Positions 19,457 to 30,290 are shown, numbered from the stretch's first letter. The stretch: 64,000 nucleotides of DNA from Bacteroidota bacterium (GCA_013298715.1 JAAFIQ010000015.1:48332-112331); one strand, 5' to 3'. Notes: a model not told the origin generated them from the sequence alone. Numbers and translations: made by a program.

Positions 19457-21885
19457 GTAAAACTAAAAATACAATCCTACTTCTATTAATTGTTTTTTGG
19501 TGCACCGCACAGCAAAAAACTATTATTGGAAATGTAGTAGATAGCTTATCAAATGGTATAGATGGTGCAATTGTAAATTGTGTTTCAAAAAGTAATCAAT
19601 TACTTAAAACTGAAATTACCGATACTGGTGGGGCTTTTCAACTTCAGCTTATTAGTTCAGATTCGGTTAGGATAAGTATTTCGGCTGATGGATTCGAAAC
19701 TCTTTTGTTGCCATTTTTTCTATCAAAGGATAGTCTAACTAATTTAAACTCTCTTCAATTAAAAAGCAAATTGGTTAACCTTACCGAAATAGAAGTAAAA
19801 AGTAAATTGCCCTTTGTAGAAAGAAAAATTGATAGAACTGTTATTAACCCTGAAGCACAAATTTCTACAGCTGGATTAAATGCCTTTGATTTACTGGCCA
19901 AAGCACCAGGTGTTATCATTTCGCAAAATAACCAAATTAAACTAAAAGGGAAATCTGGCGTAATTGTTTCTATTGATGATAAGCCAATTATGCTTACAGG
20001 AGAAGATTTAGAAAACTACCTAAAAACCATTCCTGCAAGTTCTATTAGGCAAATTGAACTAATACCAAATGCCCCTGCAAATTACGATGCAGCAGGAAAT
20101 GCTGGATTGATTAATCTTAAGAGTAATAGAATAAAAACAGCAGGATGGAACGGAAGTCTTGCGTTAAATTATGGGCAAGGAAGATATATGCGCTCTAACA
20201 ATAATTTTAGTTTAAACTATGCAAATAAGTTTATGTCTGTTTTTTCAGGATTAAGCGCAACCAGCAATAACAGTTATCATGATTTAAGAATTAATAGAAC
20301 TTATAAAGATTCTTTACTCAATCCAAAATCTACATTTAACCAAAATACTATGCTCAAAACAAATTCTAATGCACTTAACGCAAGAATAGGAGCAGATTTT
20401 TATGTGAATAAAAAATTAACCTTAGGCACAAACATAAAATATCTTTTAAACAAAACCATCCTTCCTAAATACAACTTCGCAGAGGTGTTTGATTATACAA
20501 CCCAAATAGCAAGTAATGTGATAGCAGATAATAATGATGAAAATGTTTTAAATAATGCAAGCGGTAACATTAACGCACGGTATGCTATAGACTCACTTGG
20601 TAAGCAACTTACACTAGATGCTGATTACGTTAACTATAGCGTGAATTATAAGCAAAACTTCATAAACTCCATAATTCATTCAGATGGAACAATCTTATAC
20701 AATGACACACAATTTGGAAACAATAAAACCAATATAAATTTATATTCAGCAAAAAGTGATTTGAATATTCCACTTAAACAAAATGCAAAATTAGATTTTG
20801 GTTTAAAAACAGCGCTTACAGAAACCAATAACGACGCACAATATTCTATCACTTTAAATGGAATTACAAATCCAAACTACAATTTGTCAAATACGTTTTT
20901 GTATAACGAACTAATTAATGCAGCTTATACCAATTATAGCAAGTCATTTTCTAAAACCGATATTCAATTAGGTTTGCGTTTTGAAAGCACTACAATGAAA
21001 GGCAAACAGCTTGGTAATCCAATAATTGCTGCCTCAGAATTTACAAGGCCTTACAATAATCTTTTTCCTACCGTATTTATTATGCAAAAGTTAGATTCTG
21101 TTGGAAACAAAGTTCTTTCGTTTAATTATTCTAAGCGAATAGATAGACCTTTCTTTAAAGACTTAAATCCATTTATAAGTCCTTTAGATCGCTTTACTTT
21201 TTACTCGGGTAATCCTTTTTTGGTACCTTCTATTTCGCATAATTTATCTTTGGCACTCGCTTTAGGAACTTTTTTTAATACAACCTTTGCATACAGCTAT
21301 TTGGATAATCAAACAAAAGAAACAATTGAAATTAATAACGGTATTTACTATAGTAGACCAGGAAATATAGGCTTGAGCGAAGTGTATAATTTATCATTTG
21401 ACGGACAACTTCAATTTAAAAAATGGTGGACCATGAATTACTACAGTGAAATAGTTTATGCTGAATACAAAAGTAAGTTATACACCGAAATACTCGATTC
21501 TAAAGGAACTTATTGGTACATTAACCTTGTAAACTCTTTCGTAATAAATTCAACGTTAAGTTGTGAGATAAATGGAGAATATTTAACTGATGTTACTGAG
21601 ACACAATTTGTAATTGGAGACATGGGACACATGAGTTGTGGATTACAAAAGCGTTTATTAAAAAATAAAGCAAGTATAAAACTAAACGTAAGCGATTTAC
21701 TTTTTACCAATAAAATTAGAGGTACAATTAATAACCTACAATTAACCGATGCTGGCTGGAGAAGCAGAAGAGATACGCGTGTTGTTAACGTTACATTTAG
21801 TTACAGATTTGGAAAAAATAAAGCGAAAAAACCACAATACCAATCAAACAGTGCTGATACAGAACTAAAAAGATTAAAGAGTTAA
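19453..21885 (+). CDS. TonB-receptor-like outer-membrane beta-barrel protein
   Basis: 810 residues. Signal peptide to about residue 20 (VFWCTAQQ), carboxypeptidase-regulatory-like domain (22-105, IIGNVVDSLSNGIDGAIVNC), plug-like region (about 125-220, IRQIELIPNAPANYDAAGNA) and a large C-terminal barrel of the OMP_b-brl_3 type (about 370-790). Such proteins are outer-membrane receptors or transporters. The plug region contains the common GNAGLINLKS. It is translationally coupled to the PDZ-hydrolase gene and sits behind an AraC regulator, which suggests a substrate-inducible uptake or processing unit. The substrate is unknown. Confidence 0.88.
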   Translation: MSKTKNTILLLLIVFWCTAQQKTIIGNVVDSLSNGIDGAIVNCVSKSNQLLKTEITDTGGAFQLQLISSDSVRISISADGFETLLLPFFLSKDSLTNLNSLQLKSKLVNLTEIEVKSKLPFVERKIDRTVINPEAQISTAGLNAFDLLAKAPGVIISQNNQIKLKGKSGVIVSIDDKPIMLTGEDLENYLKTIPASSIRQIELIPNAPANYDAAGNAGLINLKSNRIKTAGWNGSLALNYGQGRYMRSNNNFSLNYANKFMSVFSGLSATSNNSYHDLRINRTYKDSLLNPKSTFNQNTMLKTNSNALNARIGADFYVNKKLTLGTNIKYLLNKTILPKYNFAEVFDYTTQIASNVIADNNDENVLNNASGNINARYAIDSLGKQLTLDADYVNYSVNYKQNFINSIIHSDGTILYNDTQFGNNKTNINLYSAKSDLNIPLKQNAKLDFGLKTALTETNNDAQYSITLNGITNPNYNLSNTFLYNELINAAYTNYSKSFSKTDIQLGLRFESTTMKGKQLGNPIIAASEFTRPYNNLFPTVFIMQKLDSVGNKVLSFNYSKRIDRPFFKDLNPFISPLDRFTFYSGNPFLVPSISHNLSLALALGTFFNTTFAYSYLDNQTKETIEINNGIYYSRPGNIGLSEVYNLSFDGQLQFKKWWTMNYYSEIVYAEYKSKLYTEILDSKGTYWYINLVNSFVINSTLSCEINGEYLTDVTETQFVIGDMGHMSCGLQKRLLKNKASIKLNVSDLLFTNKIRGTINNLQLTDAGWRSRRDTRVVNVTFSYRFGKNKAKKPQYQSNSADTELKRLKS

Positions 21886-21926
21886 AAAATTAGAACCTTG
21901 AATTAATATAACTTAAAACTAAAAAT

Positions 21927-24023
21927 ATGATAACAACTAAATTAAAACTAGCAGTTTTGTTTCTTGCAGGAAACATATTTAGCACACAGGCCCAAATTGA
22001 TGGAATGTGCGGTCAATCACAAATGGCTGAACAAGTAAAAGCTAAATTTTCACATTTGCTTCAAAGCCAATCTGTAACTAATGTTTATAAGCAAAATAGT
22101 AGTTCGATGGCAACTTCCACAGCATTGCCAACATTTACAATTCCTATTGTATTTCATATTTTACATACCGGAGGTCCTGAAAACATTAGTGATGCTCAAA
22201 TTCTTGATCAAGTTGCAATTTTAAATCGTGATTTTCAGAAAAAGAATGCTGACACCATTCAAGTTGTGCCATCATTTACGAATAACATAGCTAACGTTGG
22301 CATAGAATTTCGTTTGGCAAAAATCGATCCTAGCGGGAAATGCACCAATGGTATCATTCGCCATTTCGATCCTATAACCAACGCTTGGCCTTTTCAACTT
22401 GGCAATTTATCGCAATATGCGTACACTTGGCCACCTGATAAATACTTGAATGTTTATGTTGTAGGAAATATTTTAACAATGAATGGTGCTTACGCAATCT
22501 TGCCTTCATTACCCACGCCTACCGTTTGCGATGCCATAGTTATTGAGCATTATGTAACAGGGTCAATTGGTACCGCAAATGTTGCCAATTCTAGGGTGTT
22601 AACTCATGAGTGTGCTCACATGTTCGATATTTTACATGTATGGGGCTCAACAAATAACCCCGGTGTAGCTTGCGGAGATGATTCAGTTTTTGATACACCT
22701 ATAACTAAAGGTACAACCGCTTGTAATATTGCTAATGCCGCAATTTGTAATCCACCTATAATAGAAAATGTACAAAATTACATGGATTATGCCCCTTGTA
22801 AATTAATGTTTACCAACGGGCAAAAAACTAGGATGCATAATTTATTAAATAGCACGTTAAAGAATAGAAATAATCTTTGGAGCGCTGCAAATCTTTTAGC
22901 TACTGGTATTACAACTACAGCGGCAAACTGCATACCGTTAGTTGATGTTGGTACACAAGCAAGTAAAACCCTTTGTGTTGGAAACACGATTGTAATTAAT
23001 TCATTCACCTCAAACGCCAACCCAACAAGTTATAGCTGGGCTGTTTCTCCTTCGCTTACAGTTACAAATTCTTCAAGCGCTAATTTAACACTCACGCCAA
23101 ATGCTCCTGGCATATACACAATTACTTGCACAGCAGGTACATCTTTTGGTAACAATAATGGTAGCACTTTAATCTATGTTATGTCTAACACAGTTGTTCC
23201 AAATAGCGCTTTAGTAGAGAGTTTTGAAGGATCCTCAATCCCAGCAAACTGGGTTGTTAATGGGGATAATATACCTACTTCTACTTGGAGCTTAAATGCT
23301 TTAGCAGGTTTAACTGGTGCTAAAAGCATGTTTGTTAATGGTGAAAGTGCTCCACCTACATCTTTACATCTTTTAGAAACTCCTGCATTCAATTTCTTGG
23401 CAAATCAAGGAGCATCTTTTACGTTTAATTATGCATACGCAAGGCAATCAACCGCACACGTTGATTTTTTTAAAGTACAAGCAAGTAAAAACTGTGGTGG
23501 AACGTGGGAGGATATTTTTGTGCCTAATCCCTCAACCTTGGGAAATGGTTCAGGCGGAGTTACTTCTACTTTATTTGTACCCGCTCCAAATCAATGGAAA
23601 TTTCATGACCTAACGCAGAACTCAAATTTTTTCAGTTATTTATCTGCACCAAACGTTAGGATAAGGTTTTATTTTAAATCAGATACCGTTATTGGTTATG
23701 GCAACAGATTTTATTTAGACGATGTAAATTTTACAACACCTGTTTCGGTTAAAGAAAACATGTTAGGATTAAATTTGCAAGTATTCCCAAATCCTACCTC
23801 TAATAAACTTACTATAAAGGTTGGCAGTACTATAAATGAAGAAATTAAATTCACATTGCTGGATATTGCAGGAAAACAAGTACAGTCCGATAAAATTTAT
23901 TTATCTAAATTAAATGAAAGTGAGTTTGAAATTTTAGGCTTGGCTAATTTAGGTAAAGGTTTATACTTTTTGAATTTAATAATTGATGGAAATCAAATTT
24001 GCAGAAAGGTTATAATTGATTAA
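21927..24023 (+). CDS. M43-family zinc metalloprotease with T9SS type A sorting domain
   Basis: 698 residues. A signal peptide ends near residue 22 (FSTQAQ). The catalytic domain (about 70-310) has the zinc motif HECAHMFDILH, residues 227-237, followed by WG, and a Met-turn segment ENVQNYMDYAPCKLMFT, both typical of cytophagalysin/pappalysin-type M43 enzymes. A Pro/Thr-rich Ig/PKD-like module follows (about 335-425), then a jelly-roll-like region and a C-terminal type A sorting domain (about 610-698, LQVFPNPTSNKLTI). It should be secreted by T9SS and attached to the surface or released. The HECAH variant replaces the commoner HEIGH. Confidence 0.93.
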   Translation: MITTKLKLAVLFLAGNIFSTQAQIDGMCGQSQMAEQVKAKFSHLLQSQSVTNVYKQNSSSMATSTALPTFTIPIVFHILHTGGPENISDAQILDQVAILNRDFQKKNADTIQVVPSFTNNIANVGIEFRLAKIDPSGKCTNGIIRHFDPITNAWPFQLGNLSQYAYTWPPDKYLNVYVVGNILTMNGAYAILPSLPTPTVCDAIVIEHYVTGSIGTANVANSRVLTHECAHMFDILHVWGSTNNPGVACGDDSVFDTPITKGTTACNIANAAICNPPIIENVQNYMDYAPCKLMFTNGQKTRMHNLLNSTLKNRNNLWSAANLLATGITTTAANCIPLVDVGTQASKTLCVGNTIVINSFTSNANPTSYSWAVSPSLTVTNSSSANLTLTPNAPGIYTITCTAGTSFGNNNGSTLIYVMSNTVVPNSALVESFEGSSIPANWVVNGDNIPTSTWSLNALAGLTGAKSMFVNGESAPPTSLHLLETPAFNFLANQGASFTFNYAYARQSTAHVDFFKVQASKNCGGTWEDIFVPNPSTLGNGSGGVTSTLFVPAPNQWKFHDLTQNSNFFSYLSAPNVRIRFYFKSDTVIGYGNRFYLDDVNFTTPVSVKENMLGLNLQVFPNPTSNKLTIKVGSTINEEIKFTLLDIAGKQVQSDKIYLSKLNESEFEILGLANLGKGLYFLNLIIDGNQICRKVIID

Positions 24024-24143
24024 TTATCCTCAAAAAATTCTTACTGGCTTTCTGTTTATTCCTAAGTAAATTATTATATTTATTGCTTATTATTTTAAGT
24101 TTATGTAATAACATTGTACTTAAAAAATTGAAAAAATCATTAA

Positions 24144-26507
24144 ATGAAAAAGAACATAAAGCTAGTAACCTTTGTTTTGTCGGTTTTGTTTTTTACAAAT
24201 GCTATCGCTCAAAATATTTTAAATAATCCTAAATCCAATCACGGTAATAAATTTGAGCAGTTAGGAACAATTCTTCCAACACCAAATGAATATAGAACAG
24301 CAAGCGGTGCACCAGGAGCAAAGTATTGGCAACAGCGAGCAGATTATGATATAGATGTAACTTTAAATGAGAAAGACTTATCCATAGCCGGAACTGAAAC
24401 TGTTACTTACCATAATAATGCTCCCGAGTCTTTAAATTATTTGTGGTTACAACTCGATGAGAACGAACATGATATTAAGAGTGAGAGTAATTATTTTGAT
24501 GAGAACAAAGTTTACGAACCTATTACATCACAAAATTTAGATGCTTTAGAAAAGAAACACTTAAAAGATTTAGGAAATAAAATAGAATCGGTTACAGATG
24601 AATTTGGAAAAACATTAAAATACACCATCAATCAAACCATGATGCGTGTGGATCTTCCTAAAGCATTAGTAAGTAAAGCTAAACAAAAATTAATTATTAA
24701 ATGGAAAATAAAGTTAATTGAACGTACAAAATTTGGGGGTCGTTTGGGTTATGAAAATTTTCCAGAAGACGGAAATCAAATTTTTACAATTGCACAGTGG
24801 TTTCCTAGAATGTGCGTTTACAGCGATTTTCACGGCTGGCAAAACAAACAATTTACTGGCAGAGGCGAATTTGCTTTAGTTTTTGGTAATTATAAAGTTA
24901 AAATTACAGTTCCCGCGGATCACTTGGTTTGTTCAACAGGTGAATGCCAAAATTATCCTCAAGTTTTAACACCCGAACAATTAAAACGTTGGCAACAAGC
25001 ACAAACAGCTAAAGAGCCAGTTGAGATTGGTTTGCTGGAAGATGCAAAAAAACAAGAACTTGCAAGCAAAGCGGTAGGTAGCAAACCGTTAGCAACAAAA
25101 ACTTGGATTTTTAAAGCCGATAGCGTTCGTGATTTTGCATGGGGTAGCTCACGCAAGTTTATTTGGGATGCAATGCCTATTACATGTGAAGGTAAACGTG
25201 TTATGTGTATGAGCTTTTACCCAAAAGAAGCCTACGGTTTGTATAGAAAATATTCTACAAAAATGGTGGCACACACTATTAAAACGTATTCAAAATATAC
25301 ATGTGCCTATCCATACCCAGTAGCACAAAGCATTGAAGCCGCTAACGGAATGGAATACCCAATGATTTGCTTTAATTTTGGAAGAACCGAAAAAGATGGC
25401 ACTTATTCAGAAGGAGTGAAGAATGGTATGATAATGGTTATTATTCATGAAGTTGGCCATAACTTTTTCCCAATGATTATTAATAGCGATGAACGTCAGT
25501 GGAGTTGGATGGATGAAGGATTAAACACCTTTGTTCAATTTTTAACGGAGCAAGAATTAGATTATAACTATCCATCAAGTAGAGGTCCAGCGCATAAAAT
25601 GGTGGATTACATGCGTTTGCCAAAAAATTATTTAGAACCTATAATGGTTAATAGCGAAAATATTTTCAACTTTGGTGCAAACGCCTATGGCAAGCCAGCT
25701 ACAGCACTTAATATTTTACGTGAAACCGTTATGGGGCGTGAGTTGTTTGATTTTGCATTTAAACAATATTGTAATCGTTGGAAATTTAAACACCCAGAAC
25801 CAGCAGATTTTTTTAGAAGTATGGAAGACGCAAGTGCAGTGGATTTAGACTGGTTTTGGAGAGGTTGGTTTTTGGATACAGATCCTGTTGATGTAAGCAT
25901 TGATACAGTAAAAGCATTTTCAATTACCCAAGGAAAAAAAGTGCCAGTTGCTATGGATACAAGTTATGCCTATCCTCCAAGAAAGGAATTTACCACAATT
26001 ACACAAATAAATAATAAAAAATCTGGTTTAAAACCGTTAATGGAAATTGACACCACATTGCGCGATTTTTATTACCGTTATGTGCCAGAACCGATTGTAG
26101 TTAAGGAGGCGAAAAATCGAAACGAAAATTTGGAAGAGATTACTGATTCTGAAATGAGCAATTATAACAACAAATTTTTATATGAAATTAAGTTCTCTAA
26201 CAAAGGCGGTTTGGTTACACCACTTATTATCCAATTTAATTATGCAGATGGAACAAGTGATATAGAGCGAATTAGCGCTTATGTTTGGAGAAAAAACGAA
26301 TTAGAAGTAACTAAAACATTTATAAAAAATAATAAAGTTGTTAGTATTCAACTCGATCCTTACAAAGAAACAGCCGATATCAATGAGCGGAATAATTTAT
26401 GGAATGTGAAGGCAGAACCGAGTAAGTTTGAATTATTCAAATCGAAGTTAAATGGTTCGGCACGCGGACAAAGTGCAGGGAAAAACCCAATGCAAGGAAA
26501 AAAATAG
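24144..26507 (+). CDS. M1-family zinc metallopeptidase (aminopeptidase-like), exported
   Basis: 787 residues. A signal peptide ends near residue 23 (NAIAQ). An N-terminal beta-sandwich (about 60-300) precedes the gluzincin domain with zinc motif HEVGH (435-439) and downstream Glu in SWMDEGLNTF. The substrate-recognition strand reads AANGMEYPM, a variant of the GxMEN motif of aminopeptidases. The tail (about 590-787) has no T9SS signature that I recognise, so it may be periplasmic. M1 enzymes trim N-terminal residues from peptides; the neighbouring M43 protease suggests joint extracellular proteolysis. Confidence 0.92.
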   Translation: MKKNIKLVTFVLSVLFFTNAIAQNILNNPKSNHGNKFEQLGTILPTPNEYRTASGAPGAKYWQQRADYDIDVTLNEKDLSIAGTETVTYHNNAPESLNYLWLQLDENEHDIKSESNYFDENKVYEPITSQNLDALEKKHLKDLGNKIESVTDEFGKTLKYTINQTMMRVDLPKALVSKAKQKLIIKWKIKLIERTKFGGRLGYENFPEDGNQIFTIAQWFPRMCVYSDFHGWQNKQFTGRGEFALVFGNYKVKITVPADHLVCSTGECQNYPQVLTPEQLKRWQQAQTAKEPVEIGLLEDAKKQELASKAVGSKPLATKTWIFKADSVRDFAWGSSRKFIWDAMPITCEGKRVMCMSFYPKEAYGLYRKYSTKMVAHTIKTYSKYTCAYPYPVAQSIEAANGMEYPMICFNFGRTEKDGTYSEGVKNGMIMVIIHEVGHNFFPMIINSDERQWSWMDEGLNTFVQFLTEQELDYNYPSSRGPAHKMVDYMRLPKNYLEPIMVNSENIFNFGANAYGKPATALNILRETVMGRELFDFAFKQYCNRWKFKHPEPADFFRSMEDASAVDLDWFWRGWFLDTDPVDVSIDTVKAFSITQGKKVPVAMDTSYAYPPRKEFTTITQINNKKSGLKPLMEIDTTLRDFYYRYVPEPIVVKEAKNRNENLEEITDSEMSNYNNKFLYEIKFSNKGGLVTPLIIQFNYADGTSDIERISAYVWRKNELEVTKTFIKNNKVVSIQLDPYKETADINERNNLWNVKAEPSKFELFKSKLNGSARGQSAGKNPMQGKK

Positions 26508-26571
26508 TTTTTACCACTTTTTGGCATAATATTTGTTAAATATTAGTAACTTCACTTCAAATTTTACTAAT

Positions 26572-27024
26572 ATGAAAAAACATGTTTTATTCTTATTTCT
26601 ACTTGTTTCCTTTTTAGGAAAAGCACAAGTAAATTTATTTAAGCAAATTAAAGAGGCGATTGCACTCGAAAATCCTAAGATTAACTTTGATGAGAAGTTG
26701 TTGGCTCTAAATGTTTGGCAGGCCAGTGACAGCGAAAGCAGAGAGGCGAATAAGGAATTTGATAGAATGTACAAAATTTATGAATTTGCAAAATTAAAAG
26801 GCGGTCTTAAGGGAGTTGTTGTTGCACAGTTAAATATATCAGACGAAACAGCAAGCATTATATTAAACAAAGATGGTATTGTAAAGCTTATCCCAATTAA
26901 AATGGATATAGGGGAATTAAAAAGCAGGAAAAATGTAGTTTTTAATTCTAATGGTGATTTAGTTTATGAAAATTTACAATCGCAAACTATTTTTAAATCA
27001 TTCCTTAATCTTATAACTCGTTAA
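26572..27024 (+). CDS. Small exported protein of unknown function
   Basis: 150 residues from the ATG at 26572, chosen because it begins a clean signal peptide (MKKHVLFLFLLVSFLGKAQ). The frame is open further upstream to a TTG, but that extension is not signal-like. The mature part is mixed alpha/beta with no motif I recognise (GELKSRKNVVFNSNGDLVYE). It sits 5 nt before the large type B protein gene, so they probably form one transcript, and it may be a chaperone or companion of that surface protein. This is inference from position. Confidence 0.7.
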   Translation: MKKHVLFLFLLVSFLGKAQVNLFKQIKEAIALENPKINFDEKLLALNVWQASDSESREANKEFDRMYKIYEFAKLKGGLKGVVVAQLNISDETASIILNKDGIVKLIPIKMDIGELKSRKNVVFNSNGDLVYENLQSQTIFKSFLNLITR

Positions 27025-27029
27025 TTGTC

Positions 27030-30000
27030 ATGAAGAATTTATTAATATATTTTTGTTTTTTCGCTTTAGTTATTACAACAAAAGCACAAAATGTTGGAGC
27101 CTGTAGCTCTGCCCAAAACATTTGTAGTAACCCTAATTTTACATTTACTGCCAACAATGGCCCAAATGGTTTACCAGGCCCACTGAGTGTTTCTAACCCT
27201 GGTACTAATCCTCAAGGCGTTAATTCAGGTTGTTTACTTACCAACGGCCCAGGCCCCCAATGGTTAATAATGACTGTTAGTACAACAGGAACATTAGGAT
27301 TTTCTTTTGGGGCAAATGGTAGCCCTAACCCTCAAGCAGGTTTTTACGATTGGGCTATGTGGCCTTACACTTCAACAACCTGTAATGGTATTTTTAATAA
27401 CACTTTGCCTCCAGTATCGTGCAATTGGAATGCTTCTACTACTGGCGGAACAGGTATGGGAACAATCCCTCCTGGTGGCGTTGCTGGAAACTACCAGCCA
27501 GCTTTAAACGTAGTTGCAGGACAACAATTTTTACTTTTAATTTCAAATTACAGTAGCGCAAATGCCTTAGTTTCATTTACTTCAACAGGTTCGGCTAATA
27601 TTACTTGTGGCTTTAATACTGCCATTTGTGCTGGGCAAACCACAACGGTTAGTCCTGTTGGCTTTATTCCTATGACAGGCGTGGGCTATACATTACAGCC
27701 AGGAGGTGCTTCAAATATAACAGGTTCATTCTCAGTTTCTCCTACTTCAAATACAACTTACACTATTTTTGGTTCGGGCATAAATGGTTTAGGTCAACCA
27801 ATTGTGCAAACAAGTACAACAAGTGTACAGGTAAATCCAACCCCACTGGTTGCGCCTACAACCACACAGCAAACTTGTTTAAATTCATTTAATCAAGCAA
27901 GCTTAAATTTAACGTTTAATCCTTCAAATGCTACTCCAAATTACACGGTAAATTGGAGTCCGCAACCATTATCGGTTACTAACGGTACGCAGACTTCCGC
28001 TACAAATATTAACCCAGGGGTAACCAACGTTACAGTTGTTGCGGCTGGGGGTTGCAGCACCACCAGTTCTTTTACAATGCTATCCGTTGTTAATCCATCA
28101 GTTGTGGTAACCAATGTAACTGGCCAACCTTCGTTAACCTGTTTAAATTCAAGTGTGTGTTTAAATGCAGTTGCAACGCCAAGTAACGCTACGTTTTTCT
28201 GGATAAATTCTTCTAATACCTTTACATCAAGTTCTCCAAACATCTGTGTTTCAACCACAGGAACATATAATTTATTGGTTACAATTCCCTCAAGCTCTTG
28301 TACCACAAGTTTTTCAACAGTTATTTCGCAAAATACACTTTCACCAACTGTATCAGTTAGTCCTTTATCTGCTACTTTGAGCTGTAGTGCAACACCTCCT
28401 ACTTTTACAGCAACCGTTACTTCGCCAACCGTTAACACATCAATTTGCTGGTCTAACCCTTCTATCAATAACGGAGTGCCTCAATGCAATACTGGTTCTG
28501 TAACTATTTTTTCTCCTCCTGTTGGTACAACGGCTTTAGTTTATACAAATTTGTTAAACGGATGTATCTCTACAAGAACAGTTGTTGTAACAACTACTAC
28601 GGCAATTCCGGTATTTACACTTACAGGTACATTTACACTTGGTTGTGCACCAAGTAATACCGCTCAGGTTTGTATGGTAGGGGCAACTACAGGAACAAGT
28701 GCGGTACAATATTATATTAACTCAAGTCCAACTGCAACGGTGCCTTACCCAGCTAATCTATTTGCAGGTAACTTATCTTGTCTTAATACCTCTATTCCTG
28801 GCCAATATACAATGGCGGTAATAGATAATGTAAGTGGTTGTCAATCCTACGCACCAATCTCTATACTTGCTAATACGTTTGCTCCTAATTCAAGTGTAAG
28901 TATTTTAACACAAACGCTAACCTGTAACAATCCAACTGTTCTGGCTATAGGCTCAAGCACTACTCCTAATACAACTTTCCAATGGGCATATCCACAAAGT
29001 GGTCCAAACACACTTCCCTCAGCAAGTATTACTGTTGGTCCGGTTAATGGTCCTCCAACAAGCACGAGTTCTCTAACTTATGGTAATTATACGTTAACAG
29101 TTACAGATGGTAATAACTTCTGTAAAAATGTTACAATTGTTCCTATTAACCAAGATTTTAGGCCACCAATAATCTCTCCTGCCACTACAAATACGTCAAT
29201 CATCAGTTGTAAAAATCCTACCGTTCAAATAACTATTGTGAATGCTGTTTTTGCTGGTTCAACCCAAAATATTCCTATTACGCAGAGTACTTTAACGGGT
29301 TCTAGCTATTCAACTACCGGTACTTCTTTTATAGTTTCTGATGTTGATACCTATACCATACAATCTACTGCACTTAGCAATGGTTGTATATCTAACCCAA
29401 CTTTTGTAATTGTTCGTCCTGATTTTAATAAGCCTGTAATAGCTCCATCAAATACGTTTGTTTTGGATTGTGCTAGCGCTAATTCTTCGTCGGCAGGAAT
29501 ACAAGTTGCATTGCAACAAACTTTATCAGCTTGGAGCATGTTATTTAAGAGTTACCCACAAGGAACATCTTTTGCACCTGCTGCCTTTGGAGTTTCGCCG
29601 AATGGAGGCATTTGCACAAATAATAGTGTGAGTCCAATAATTACAGTGGATAAAGCAGGTAAATATGAATTTTTGGTAACTAATAACACTAATGGATGTA
29701 TTAATTTTGCAACCTTACAAGTTAATCCTGGCGTGTTAAATGCAGACTTTGCCCCTAGCACACAAAGCGGTTTTGCTCCATTATCAGTTACATTTAATAA
29801 TTTAAGTGCTTCTTCGGCAACCTCTGGCGCATCGAGTAATATTAGTTCGGTTTGGAATTTTGGGAATGGAACAAGCGTTATTACCTCTACATCTTCAGTT
29901 CAGCAGTCTGCAACATATAATAATCCAGGCACCTACACAGTTTTATTAGTTGCGAGTAAAGGCGAATGTGTGGACAGTTCATACAAAATTATTAATGTTG

Positions 30001-30290
30001 AACTACCTTCTAAATTAGATATACCAAATGTGTTTACACCAAATGGTGATAAGAGTAACGACATATTCTTCTTAAAAACTTCAAATTTAACAGAAATAAA
30101 TGCACTTATTTTTGATAGATGGGGAAATAAAGTTTATGAGTTAGTAAGCAGCACTGGTAACATTGCATGGGATGGTAAAAACCAAGCAGGCATTGATTGC
30201 GCTAATGGGACTTACTTTTATATAATTAAAGCCAAGGGGAAAGATGGAGTAGAATACGAGCAAAAAGGTAATGTAGGTTTATACAGATAA
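27030..30290 (+). CDS. Large surface protein with T9SS type B (gliding-associated) C-terminal domain
   Basis: 1086 residues. A signal peptide ends near residue 20 (ITTKAQ). The body is Ser/Thr/Asn/Pro-rich, with many Ig- or HYR-like repeats (about 200-900) in which paired cysteines are spaced regularly. A PKD-type domain follows (about 915-1000, FAPLSVTFNNLSASSATSG). The last 90 residues are the gliding motility-associated C-terminal domain (IPNVFTPNGDKSNDIFF, then INALIFDRWGNKVYEL and WDGKN). It should be exported by T9SS and displayed on the surface, where it may act in adhesion. A strong terminator follows the gene. Confidence 0.92.
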   Translation: MKNLLIYFCFFALVITTKAQNVGACSSAQNICSNPNFTFTANNGPNGLPGPLSVSNPGTNPQGVNSGCLLTNGPGPQWLIMTVSTTGTLGFSFGANGSPNPQAGFYDWAMWPYTSTTCNGIFNNTLPPVSCNWNASTTGGTGMGTIPPGGVAGNYQPALNVVAGQQFLLLISNYSSANALVSFTSTGSANITCGFNTAICAGQTTTVSPVGFIPMTGVGYTLQPGGASNITGSFSVSPTSNTTYTIFGSGINGLGQPIVQTSTTSVQVNPTPLVAPTTTQQTCLNSFNQASLNLTFNPSNATPNYTVNWSPQPLSVTNGTQTSATNINPGVTNVTVVAAGGCSTTSSFTMLSVVNPSVVVTNVTGQPSLTCLNSSVCLNAVATPSNATFFWINSSNTFTSSSPNICVSTTGTYNLLVTIPSSSCTTSFSTVISQNTLSPTVSVSPLSATLSCSATPPTFTATVTSPTVNTSICWSNPSINNGVPQCNTGSVTIFSPPVGTTALVYTNLLNGCISTRTVVVTTTTAIPVFTLTGTFTLGCAPSNTAQVCMVGATTGTSAVQYYINSSPTATVPYPANLFAGNLSCLNTSIPGQYTMAVIDNVSGCQSYAPISILANTFAPNSSVSILTQTLTCNNPTVLAIGSSTTPNTTFQWAYPQSGPNTLPSASITVGPVNGPPTSTSSLTYGNYTLTVTDGNNFCKNVTIVPINQDFRPPIISPATTNTSIISCKNPTVQITIVNAVFAGSTQNIPITQSTLTGSSYSTTGTSFIVSDVDTYTIQSTALSNGCISNPTFVIVRPDFNKPVIAPSNTFVLDCASANSSSAGIQVALQQTLSAWSMLFKSYPQGTSFAPAAFGVSPNGGICTNNSVSPIITVDKAGKYEFLVTNNTNGCINFATLQVNPGVLNADFAPSTQSGFAPLSVTFNNLSASSATSGASSNISSVWNFGNGTSVITSTSSVQQSATYNNPGTYTVLLVASKGECVDSSYKIINVELPSKLDIPNVFTPNGDKSNDIFFLKTSNLTEINALIFDRWGNKVYELVSSTGNIAWDGKNQAGIDCANGTYFYIIKAKGKDGVEYEQKGNVGLYR

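Noticed and set aside
27941..28468. 175-codon open frame on the minus strand
   Set aside because: It lies inside the large type B surface protein gene; the low-complexity Thr/Val composition gives chance open frames opposite the gene.
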